Origin: Burkholderiaceae bacterium
GTDB taxonomy: Bacteria > Pseudomonadota > Gammaproteobacteria > Burkholderiales > Burkholderiaceae_C
Assembly: GCA_016790575.1 (NCBI GenBank)
Contig: JAEUOU010000006.1
Coordinates: 244,737 to 308,736 of the forward strand
DNA length: 64,000 nucleotides
Direction: 5' to 3'
A model generated the notes under the pieces. The model searched no databases, was not told the origin of the DNA, and worked only from the letters and a program-made list of their open reading frames with translations. Within the stretch, counting starts at the first letter, position 1. Each line of letters starts with the position of its first letter. The translations under genes and the position numbers were made by a program. This document shows positions 57,339 through 64,000 of this stretch, piece by piece.

Positions 57339-58565
57339 ATGGCGAAACCCCGACTCAAGCCATCTGGGAAGTGGGAAATAGGGCTGAGGCACCCATCGCT
57401 TCCGAACGGGCGCAAGTACTTCACCTTCGACACCGAGGCCGAAGCCATTGCGTACGGGCAGCAGTGGAAGCTGATGAAGCATGCGGACATCCCGCCACCG
57501 GCAGAACTGACCGCCCCCACGTCTCCCGGCGACGGCGTGCGCTTGCTGCGCATTCTTGGTGAGTGGTCGGACAGCGGTTTCGCGGCGCCCTCGCAAATTC
57601 TCACGCTCAAGACACTGACGCGCGAGGTGGGTTCGGTGCGGTTCTCGGACGCCAATTACAAATGGCTGACCGGCTATCTCCGTTCCCTGAAGGTGGAGAA
57701 AAACCTGTCTCCTTCGTCCATCAAGCACCGCATTCAGGCGCTGAGCCGGGCCATTGACGAGTACCTGCGGCACAACGTGAACGTCAAGATCAGCAACCCC
57801 GTGAAGCTGCTGCCCAAGGGCTACTCGACTTATACCGACGTCGATGCCCAGATGGCGAAAGCCAAGGGCGGCAAGGTGAAGGTGAACGTGGCGCGCGACA
57901 GGCGCCTGCTGCCAGGGGAGCACGAGAAGATCGTAGCGGTGCTGTCGGGCTATGAGCGGCCGGATCGCTCGCGCGGCCTCGAACTCAAGGGCGGCGATGC
58001 GCTGTTGACCTTGTACTTGCTGATCCTGAACACGGGACTGCGGCTCAGGGAGGCATACACCCTGACCCGGGGCCAGATTGACATGCAGAACAAGGTGATC
58101 CATGCCAAGGAGACCAAGCAGTGGCGTGGGAAGATTTCTTATCGGGATGTCCCGATGCGTCCCGAAGTGCATCAGGCGCTCTCCTCGTACTTTGCATCGC
58201 GGCCGCCGTTTGAACCCGACGCGAATCTCTTCCCGTTCCTCCACGAGGAAGGGGTCGAGGAAGGGAAAAAGGGCTTGGTGCGTACCAGTCAACGGCTGTC
58301 ATTCCGTTTCAGGATCGCTTTCGAGTACATGGACATCGTTGGCCTCCATGAACATGACCTGAGACACGAAGCTACGTGCCGATGGCTGGAGCTGAAAGAC
58401 AAAGACGGGCGCGATCTGTTCCGACTGGAGGAGCTGAACAAGATCATGGGATGGAAGCCGGGCTCGGTGATGGCCCAGCGCTACGCCAGCTTCAGGGGCG
58501 TGGACCTTGCGCAAAGGCTTTGGCCGGCACCGGAAGCGGTGGAGGCGTCTGTCGCCGCGGCTTGA
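57339..58565 (+). CDS. Tyrosine-family site-specific integrase
   Basis: 408-residue recombinase that should integrate and excise the element. Catalytic residues: R235 in TGLRLRE, H339 and R342 in HDLRH, a Trp at 372 in the third His/Trp position, and Tyr382 in MAQRYASF. An N-terminal arm-binding and SAM-like core domain precede (about residues 1-185). ATG 57339 has GGAG nine bases upstream. Its 3' end overlaps the convergent excisionase-like gene by 74 bp. Confidence 0.93.
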   Translation: MAKPRLKPSGKWEIGLRHPSLPNGRKYFTFDTEAEAIAYGQQWKLMKHADIPPPAELTAPTSPGDGVRLLRILGEWSDSGFAAPSQILTLKTLTREVGSVRFSDANYKWLTGYLRSLKVEKNLSPSSIKHRIQALSRAIDEYLRHNVNVKISNPVKLLPKGYSTYTDVDAQMAKAKGGKVKVNVARDRRLLPGEHEKIVAVLSGYERPDRSRGLELKGGDALLTLYLLILNTGLRLREAYTLTRGQIDMQNKVIHAKETKQWRGKISYRDVPMRPEVHQALSSYFASRPPFEPDANLFPFLHEEGVEEGKKGLVRTSQRLSFRFRIAFEYMDIVGLHEHDLRHEATCRWLELKDKDGRDLFRLEELNKIMGWKPGSVMAQRYASFRGVDLAQRLWPAPEAVEASVAAA

Positions 58566-58800
58566 TCGGTATGTCCAGGCGCGGCACCGACTTTCGGGCG
58601 TTGAGGTCCTGGCGCCGCTCTTCCGCCTCTTTCCGGGCGCGATCGGCAATGTAGGCCAGCAGGTCGGCCTTCACGTAGATCCAGCCGCGGCCGAATTTCA
58701 TTCCCGGCAGCTCGCCGGTTCGGGTCAGTTCCTCGATTCTTTGCTCGGTGCAGTGCAGGAGCTCGGCGCACTGTTCGGCGGTGATCGTTTCGTCGGTCAT
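58492..58800 (-). CDS. Excisionase-like helix-turn-helix protein
   Basis: 102-residue protein. An N-terminal MerR/excisionase-type DNA-binding domain (residues about 5-55; ITAEQCAELLHCTEQRIEEL then GMKFGRGWIYVKADLLAYI) is followed by a basic, Pro-rich tail. ATG 58800 overlaps the upstream gene stop (ATGA). It is convergent with and overlaps the integrase gene. Directing excision together with the integrase is inferred from domain type and place. Confidence 0.82.
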   Translation of the reverse strand: MTDETITAEQCAELLHCTEQRIEELTRTGELPGMKFGRGWIYVKADLLAYIADRARKEAEERRQDLNARKSVPRLDIPIKPRRQTPPPLPVPAKAFAQGPRP

Positions 58801-59012
58801 GCGGCACCGCCTTGCGGATGGTGCTCGCGGCGCTCGGGCGCATCGAACACCATAAAGCTGCTGCCCACCCACGCGCCATTCTTGACTTTGTGGTGTGCCG
58901 CGTTCTCGCTGCAACCGATGACTTCGGCGAAACGCTTGATCGGCGCTTTTCGGCTGCGGCCCGACCCAAGATTTCGCCGTGTGGGCTCAAGCGCGTTCAC
59001 CATCCAGGTCAT
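58797..59012 (-). CDS. Small hypothetical protein of the element
   Basis: 71-residue basic protein not recognised. A central stretch KRFAEVIGCSENAAHHKVKNG could be a helix-turn-helix. ATGA overlaps on both sides (with the DUF2274 gene upstream and the excisionase-like gene downstream) support that it is translated. Confidence 0.65.
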   Translation of the reverse strand: MTWMVNALEPTRRNLGSGRSRKAPIKRFAEVIGCSENAAHHKVKNGAWVGSSFMVFDAPERREHHPQGGAA

Positions 59013-59284
59013 TCCAGTGCCCTGCCAGCATCGGCCGACTTGGTCGACGCCAATGGAGTCTTACCTTTGGCATCTCCTCGCCGGAACCCTCGGTCCCTGG
59101 CCATGAACGTTGCCAGCATGTGCGGAATCAGCGTCAGAGCATCCGTCGCCTCGCCATAGGTCTGAGCGTGCAGAGCGGCGTAGCGATCCAGCTCGGCTTT
59201 CAGGTCGGACGGACAAGAGAAAGTCAGCTTGACGCTTTCGGTCTTGGGCAGGGGGCCCAGGCGTAGCCTTGTGCTGGTGCTCAT
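59009..59284 (-). CDS. DUF2274 protein
   Basis: 91-residue DUF2274 protein: VKLTFSCPSDLKAELDRYA, a central ATDALTLIPHMLATFM, and a basic ending. It commonly follows trbI in conjugative elements of beta- and gammaproteobacteria. The N-terminal half resembles a ribbon-helix-helix fold, so regulation is possible. ATGA overlap with trbI. Confidence 0.9.
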   Translation of the reverse strand: MSTSTRLRLGPLPKTESVKLTFSCPSDLKAELDRYAALHAQTYGEATDALTLIPHMLATFMARDRGFRRGDAKGKTPLASTKSADAGRALE

Positions 59285-60600
59285 CGTTGCGCTCCTCGAA
59301 CAAAGAACAGTGGCTGGTAGGGCCGCAACACTAGGTCTCGGTTGACGATGACGCGCATGGGCAAACCCGGTCGCGCGGTCAGTGTCGGTTGGATGTTCAG
59401 GTTGCGGCGGGTCACCTCCTGGCCGATCTGGTTCACGCTGTCCTGCAGGCTGTCGCGTCCGGCGATCACGATGCGGTTGCCGTCCTGTCGGTTCTCAGGC
59501 GCGGCCAGCTCGGCACCGATGCCCAGCAGCGAGGTCAGTGCGGCCCCTGCAAAGACACGATCCCAGTGCCAGTCCACGCCATCTTCGAGCCCGGCCCGGC
59601 CGGCGGGGTCAGAGCCCACAAGGTTGTCCAGCGTCAGCGAGGATGTGTCGGGCAGGATCACCCGGCTCCACACCACCTGCACCCGACTCTGACCATAGCT
59701 CACCTGGCTGTTGTAGCGCCCGAGGATGCGTGAGCCCTGCGGGATCAGCAGGTGTTTGCCGGTGGCGGTGTCATAGACCGGCTCGGTGACAGCGGCGATC
59801 ACGTCGCCGGGCAGGTCGGACTGGATGCCAGTGACCAACGCCCCGACGATCACCGTGCCCGCCATCACCTGGTACGGCGATGCGGGTAGTTGCAGCGAGC
59901 CGGAATTGCGTGTTTCCGTGGAAGCGTTTTTCTGGAAAATCTCTTTCTGGTCTTGCCGGTTCTGCGACGCCGTGGCGTCGGCACCGCCGGCCAGCGCTGG
60001 CGTGGACGCGGGGCCTGCCGCCATGGGGTCGAATCCCGTCAGGCCGCTCGGCACCGAGCTCAACGTGCCAGGGGCTGCAGCGGTCGGCGCAGCAGTTGCC
60101 GCGCGCTGCGAACCATTGCGAAAGAACACCGATGCGGTAGCAGCCAGCTCGGACTCCTTGCGCCGGGCATCACGCTCTGACGCGGCAGGGTCGTGTCCCG
60201 GTGGCGAATAGCTCGGCACCACCGGCTGTTGCGACCTGACGATGGCTGGGCCCAGGTCGCCGGGCAAGGGTGGCCCCAACTCGGGCACCGGTGCCGGGGC
60301 GGGTTGCGGCAGCTTGGAGTAGTCCGCCGGCAACTGCCCCAGGCCTTCGGAGCGCGAGACGCGATCAACGTTGAACAGCTCGGCGGGCTCGCCGGACTCG
60401 CGACGGGTCTTGGGCTGAAGCGACCAGACCGTTGCCCCCAGGACACCCAAAGCCAGCAGACCCGCCAGCAGCGCGAGGCTGCGGCGATTGAGCCGGGTCA
60501 CCGGTCGCGGCTGGGCGCGCAGCGCCATCGATTCGGGCGACACCTTGGCCGCTGCAGGGCGGCCGGGCGCCCCTGACTGTGCGGGGTCGTGCATGGGCAT
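59281..60600 (-). CDS. trbI: Conjugal transfer protein TrbI (VirB10-like)
   Basis: 439-residue scaffold of the mating pore that spans both membranes. One inner-membrane helix (SLALLAGLLALGVLGATVW, about residues 42-60), a Pro-rich periplasmic stretch, and the C-terminal TrbI/VirB10 domain with GTVIVGALVTGIQSDLPGD and LLIPQGSRILGRYNSQVSYG. ATG 60600 has GGAGGA eight bases upstream and is preferred over the earlier 60630 start, which would overlap trbG by 28 bp. Confidence 0.93.
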   Translation of the reverse strand: MPMHDPAQSGAPGRPAAAKVSPESMALRAQPRPVTRLNRRSLALLAGLLALGVLGATVWSLQPKTRRESGEPAELFNVDRVSRSEGLGQLPADYSKLPQPAPAPVPELGPPLPGDLGPAIVRSQQPVVPSYSPPGHDPAASERDARRKESELAATASVFFRNGSQRAATAAPTAAAPGTLSSVPSGLTGFDPMAAGPASTPALAGGADATASQNRQDQKEIFQKNASTETRNSGSLQLPASPYQVMAGTVIVGALVTGIQSDLPGDVIAAVTEPVYDTATGKHLLIPQGSRILGRYNSQVSYGQSRVQVVWSRVILPDTSSLTLDNLVGSDPAGRAGLEDGVDWHWDRVFAGAALTSLLGIGAELAAPENRQDGNRIVIAGRDSLQDSVNQIGQEVTRRNLNIQPTLTARPGLPMRVIVNRDLVLRPYQPLFFVRGAQR

Positions 60601-60602
60601 GT

Positions 60603-61616
60603 TCAGTTCCTCCGGGCGGTCGGCGGCCATCCGTCCGTGCGCTCGATGCGGACCGCGTCGCCCTTGTCGGCGCCCAGCCGCAGTTCTGCTGCACCAAACA
60701 GGCGGTCGACGATGTAGTAGGGCGAGCGGAAGCGGTAGTTCACCAACTGACCGTCGCCCTGCACGCCGATGACGAACAGCGGCGGCAACTCGCCTTGCGC
60801 GATGCCGGCCGGGAACTGGATGTAGACCTTCTCGCCATCGTCAAAGGCCCGCAGAGGCTTCCAGGGCGGCGTGCTGCCGCTGATCGCGTAGCGGAAGCGG
60901 ATGCGCTCCAGCGACAGCCCTGCGTCCACGGGCGCTGCTGTCTGTGCCGCCTGCGCCTGGCGCTGCAAGGCCAGCATGCGGTCCTTGGGGTAGTCCCAGG
61001 ACACCGAGGCCATCCACGCCTTCTCGGTCGAGGTCAGCTCGATCAGGTAGGTGCGCCGGGTGGTGGTGACGACCAGATTGGTCTTCAGGCCGGTGCGCAC
61101 CGGCTTGACCAGCACGTTCACGCGCAGCGCATCGCCCGTTCCACTGGACGTGTCGCCCACGATCCAGCGCACCGTGTCGCCGGCCGCCACCGTGACCAGC
61201 TCTTCGCCCGCCTGCAGCGAAATCACGGTCACGCGCCCCGGCGCTGCGTAGACCTGGTACAGCGCACCGTCGGTGTAGGGCCAGACCTGGATCGCATTGA
61301 CGTAGCCCTCCCGCGTCGGCGCCATCCGGGCCTCTTCGTTGGCCCGTGACACCCGCAGCCGTTCGTCCACGGGTTCGGACACGGGCGGTTTGTCCTGCGC
61401 CGCAGGCAGCGGCTTCATCTGCGAGGGCATGGGCAGCACCTGCGGCACTGCGACCACCTCCACCGGATTGGGCGGCTCGGGCAGGGGCTGCGCCATCACG
61501 GGCTCGTCCAGCGGGATCACGGGTGGCGGCGTGCCTTGCGACGCGCAACCCATCAGGGTGGCGGCAACGGCGATCGCGCTGAAGAGCAGGCGCTGGGTCG
61601 GGTTCGGGGTGTTCAT
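60603..61616 (-). CDS. trbG: Conjugal transfer protein TrbG (VirB9-like lipoprotein)
   Basis: 337-residue outer-membrane-complex protein. Signal peptide with lipobox LMGC (Cys near residue 23), a Pro-rich linker, and two VirB9/CagX-type beta domains: IQVWPYTDGALYQVYAAPGR and FVIGVQGDGQLVNYRF. ATG 61616 overlaps the trbF stop (ATGA). It should form the outer core with TrbI. Confidence 0.93.
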   Translation of the reverse strand: MNTPNPTQRLLFSAIAVAATLMGCASQGTPPPVIPLDEPVMAQPLPEPPNPVEVVAVPQVLPMPSQMKPLPAAQDKPPVSEPVDERLRVSRANEEARMAPTREGYVNAIQVWPYTDGALYQVYAAPGRVTVISLQAGEELVTVAAGDTVRWIVGDTSSGTGDALRVNVLVKPVRTGLKTNLVVTTTRRTYLIELTSTEKAWMASVSWDYPKDRMLALQRQAQAAQTAAPVDAGLSLERIRFRYAISGSTPPWKPLRAFDDGEKVYIQFPAGIAQGELPPLFVIGVQGDGQLVNYRFRSPYYIVDRLFGAAELRLGADKGDAVRIERTDGWPPTARRN

Positions 61617-62317
61617 GGTTTGCCTCCTTCGTTCGCATCCAGTTCTCGGCTCCAGGACAGGCCGTTGACGTAGATGCCCAGGGGGTTCTTGCGCAGACGC
61701 TGCTCGGTGCGCGGCGTCTGCAGCACGGTGGAGACCACGGCCGTCCACCGCTCGGTGCGGGCCGGTGCGCCGTTGACGAAGCGCTGCTCGGTCCAGCGCA
61801 CGTTGAACGAGGCATCGCTGGCCCGGACCACGCTGGTGATCTGCACCGTCGCCGACTCCTTGCCCACCCGCACGAACGGGTCGTTGGTGCGGGCGTATTC
61901 GTTGAGCACGGCGGCCCCGCGGTCGGTCGTATAGTCGTAGGCGTCCAGCCAGTTCTGCCGCACCACGATCGGGTCGATGGACAGCGAGCGCACCAGCGTC
62001 ACGAAGCGGGCCAGGTGGTGGGCGATCTGCGCATCGCCGGGGCGGTAGGGTGAGGCGGCTTCGCCCACGGTGCGCACCTGCCCGGCCTGATCCACCTCCA
62101 CCACGTAGGGCGTCACGATGGACTGCGCCGAGCGCCAGACCAGACCACCGGCCATCAGCAAAGCCAGCGACAGGCAGCCAAAGGCCATCAGGCGCCAGTT
62201 GCGAGCCTGCACGCGGGCCGATCCGATGCGATCGTCCCAGGCCTGTGCGGCCGATTGGTAGGGGGTGGCAGGCTGCGGCGTGTCGGCATAGCGCACCTGC
62301 GGTCGTTTGAATCGCAT
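61613..62317 (-). CDS. trbF: Conjugal transfer protein TrbF (VirB8-like)
   Basis: 234-residue inner-membrane assembly protein. One N-terminal helix (LMAFGCLSLALLMAGGLVW, about residues 44-62) and a periplasmic VirB8/TrbF domain with ARFVTLVRSLSIDPIVVRQNW and FNVRWTEQRF. It nucleates assembly of the type IV channel in related systems. It is 12 bp after trbL. Confidence 0.93.
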   Translation of the reverse strand: MRFKRPQVRYADTPQPATPYQSAAQAWDDRIGSARVQARNWRLMAFGCLSLALLMAGGLVWRSAQSIVTPYVVEVDQAGQVRTVGEAASPYRPGDAQIAHHLARFVTLVRSLSIDPIVVRQNWLDAYDYTTDRGAAVLNEYARTNDPFVRVGKESATVQITSVVRASDASFNVRWTEQRFVNGAPARTERWTAVVSTVLQTPRTEQRLRKNPLGIYVNGLSWSRELDANEGGKP

Positions 62318-62329
62318 GCTGGGTTCTCC

Positions 62330-63697
62330 TCAGGAATCCGAATCACGAAGGCTGGGCCCGCTGCCCGAGCCGCCCCCATCGCCACCGCGCAGGGTGTGCG
62401 CGGCGGTCGTGGCGGCGTGCCCCATCTGCTGGCGCCGGCGCATGCGCTGCGCCCAGGCGGGCTCGGTGGCTGGTGTCGGGCTGGAGGAAGCTGTGGAGGC
62501 CGACTCGGCGCCGGCAGCCGCTGGCGCGGCAGCGTCCGTCACGAAGCCCGAGACCTTGTCCTTCACGGCCTTGGCGCCTTCGGCCAGTTTTTGTCCCACC
62601 GCGCTGGCGCCAGTGCGGGCGACGTTGGCAACGCCAGCTCCGGCTGCGCGCAGCGGGCCGCCAGAGGACGCGGCAGCGCCGGTCTCGTAGGCGGACTTCG
62701 CGCCGGCCGCGAGTCCACTGGTCGAACGGGCCGCCGAAGCGCCACTGCCGATCGCGGCCCGTGCAGCACCGGGCGCCATGCGTGCGCCAGCGGCCACGGC
62801 CGCACCGGCACCCGCTACGGCAGCGCCTCCGGCCACCGCCAGACCCGCAGCGCCCAGCGCCGTTCCGGCCGCCGCGCCCGCACCCAGCTGCGGCGCGCCG
62901 GACACCAGGCCGGTCGCAATGCCGGGCCCGAAGATGCCCAGTCCCAGCAATGAGAGCGAGGCCAGCATCACCACCAGCGCGTGGTCGATGGAGGGCTCGG
63001 CCGGTGTCGTCTGGAACTGTGCGAACAGTCCTGTTCCGATGCCCACGATCACCGCGAGCACCAGCACCTTGATGCCCGAAGACACCACGTTGCCCAGTAC
63101 CTTCTCGGCCAGGAAGGTGGTTTTGTTCCACAAGGCAAAGGGCACTAGCACGAAGCCGGCCAGCGTCGTCAGCTTGAACTCCAGCAGCGTCACGAAGAGC
63201 TGCACGGCCAGCACGAAGAAACTCACGATGACCGTGAGCCAGGCCAGGAACAGCACCACGATGGGTGCGATGTTGATGAACACCTCCGGAAAACCGGACA
63301 GGTCGCTGATCTGCTGCAGGATAGGGGCTGCCGCGTCGATGCCGGCCTTGGCCAGGTGGCCCGGCTGCAGGAAGGTGGCCAGGCTCATGCCCGAGCCACT
63401 GGCCTGCAGGCCCAGGCCAGCAAACGAGCGGAACACGATGCCCGACAGGCTGTTGAAGTTGCCGATGATGTAGGCGAAGGCACCCACATAAAGCACCTTG
63501 CGGATCAGCTTCGCCATCACGTCCTCACCCTGGCCGGTGGCGTGGCCCATGGCCCAGAACAGGCCGGCCAGGGTCATGTCGATGGCCACCAGCGTGGCGG
63601 TGAGGAAGGCGACCTCGCCGTTCAGCAACCCGAAACCCGAGTCTATGTAGGTGGAGAAGGTGTTCAGGAAGCGGTCGATGACGGCGACGTCGTCCAT
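62330..63697 (-). CDS. trbL: Conjugal transfer protein TrbL (VirB6-like)
   Basis: 455-residue polytopic inner-membrane protein. Six or so membrane segments lie in residues 25-270 (for example FLTATLVAIDMTLAGLFW, VVLFLAWLTVIVSFFVLAVQ). The C-terminal third is a low-complexity Ala/Gly region as is usual for TrbL. TLLEFKLTTLAGFVLVPFALW is the TrbL family block. It is thought to form part of the DNA path across the inner membrane. Confidence 0.93.
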   Translation of the reverse strand: MDDVAVIDRFLNTFSTYIDSGFGLLNGEVAFLTATLVAIDMTLAGLFWAMGHATGQGEDVMAKLIRKVLYVGAFAYIIGNFNSLSGIVFRSFAGLGLQASGSGMSLATFLQPGHLAKAGIDAAAPILQQISDLSGFPEVFINIAPIVVLFLAWLTVIVSFFVLAVQLFVTLLEFKLTTLAGFVLVPFALWNKTTFLAEKVLGNVVSSGIKVLVLAVIVGIGTGLFAQFQTTPAEPSIDHALVVMLASLSLLGLGIFGPGIATGLVSGAPQLGAGAAAGTALGAAGLAVAGGAAVAGAGAAVAAGARMAPGAARAAIGSGASAARSTSGLAAGAKSAYETGAAASSGGPLRAAGAGVANVARTGASAVGQKLAEGAKAVKDKVSGFVTDAAAPAAAGAESASTASSSPTPATEPAWAQRMRRRQQMGHAATTAAHTLRGGDGGGSGSGPSLRDSDS

Positions 63698-63715
63698 GGC
63701 TGGGCTCCTGGTGGT

Positions 63716-64000
63716 TCAGTGGCCGTAGAAGCTCACGCCCTGCGGCGTGTAGCCCGTGCCGCTGCCGATGAAGCGGCGCGTCACCTCACGGCCGCGCTCG
63801 ATGGCGGCGGCCTGTCGGGCCAGTTCCAGCGAGGCCGCCCGATCCTGCGTCAGCATCAGTTGCTGCGACTGGATGGACTGCTTGGCCTGCAGGGCCAGCA
63901 ACTGGTTGGTGGCCTGCATGGCCTGCAGCGCGCCGGTGGCCGACTGGCTCTGGCTGACCAGGTCGGCCAGCACGCCTTCGTCCAGGCTCAGGTTCTGCGA
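63716..64000 (-). CDS. trbJ: Conjugal transfer protein TrbJ (VirB5-like), N-terminus cut by window edge
   Basis: The C-terminal 94 residues are visible, ending TGYTPQGVSFYGH. A Gln/Ala-rich helical stretch (LQAMQATNQLLALQAKQSIQ) is typical of TrbJ/VirB5. It is 18 bp before trbL. The order trbJ-trbL-trbF-trbG-trbI is the usual one, so trbB-trbE should follow beyond the window. Confidence 0.85.
   Translation of the reverse strand, partial: SQNLSLDEGVLADLVSQSQSATGALQAMQATNQLLALQAKQSIQSQQLMLTQDRAASLELARQAAAIERGREVTRRFIGSGTGYTPQGVSFYGH

Overview
The window is one contiguous stretch of a GC-rich betaproteobacterial chromosome, most likely from the order Burkholderiales and probably the Comamonadaceae. 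This is judged from gene content, the gene order folC-dedD-cvpA-purF-metZ-gltX, and protein sequence character; no search was run. Coding density is high and there are many 4-bp ATGA/GTGA overlaps. The left end cuts an aminopeptidase N gene. The right end cuts a conjugation gene.

Layout. 1-17.7 kb holds housekeeping genes: pepN, prfB (with its programmed frameshift), a hydrolase, an acyl-CoA synthetase, an aldo/keto reductase, a Cys-tRNA(Pro) deacylase, plsY, ridA, a retropepsin-like protease, yajQ, murB, an unknown exported protein, argG, ppnP, an ArsC-like reductase, folC, a SPOR protein and cvpA. 17.7-22.3 kb has purF, metZ, gltX and a tRNA-Ala/Glu/Asp operon. 22.3-28.2 kb has a DMT transporter, ogt and a fused ada-alkA repair pair, and the sugar/LPS genes algC and waaA. 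28.2-35.7 kb has tolC, rhodanese and pcm genes, then a TetR-controlled RND efflux operon. 36-40.3 kb has gcdH with a divergent LysR regulator, a small membrane protein, msrA and another DMT transporter.

40.3-51.7 kb is a zinc-acquisition locus. A zur (Fur-family) gene is divergent from an eight-gene operon: AztD-like metallochaperone, His-rich outer-membrane protein, substrate-binding protein, ABC permease, one ATPase, a second permease, a second binding protein and a COG0523 GTPase. Downstream of zur runs a MacB/LolD-like ABC module with a DUF3299 protein. Two palindromic Zur-box candidates lie between the divergent units. 51.8-57 kb has DUF1631, AEC transporter, pdxH, chaC and OmpA-like genes. 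From about 57.1 kb the sequence changes to the end of an integrative and conjugative element: tyrosine integrase, excisionase-like gene, DUF2274, then trbI, trbG, trbF, trbL and trbJ, which run off the window.

The most unusual structure is a dispersed repeat with a 31-bp core of fixed length (TACCCAGCGTAAAAAGGTCG, six bases, GCTAT). I found 11 copies in the first 57 kb and none in the conjugative element. Several copies lie inside genes in a constant reading phase. One supplies both the stop of an ABC ATPase and the start of its permease. Another makes up the hydrophobic core of a signal peptide.
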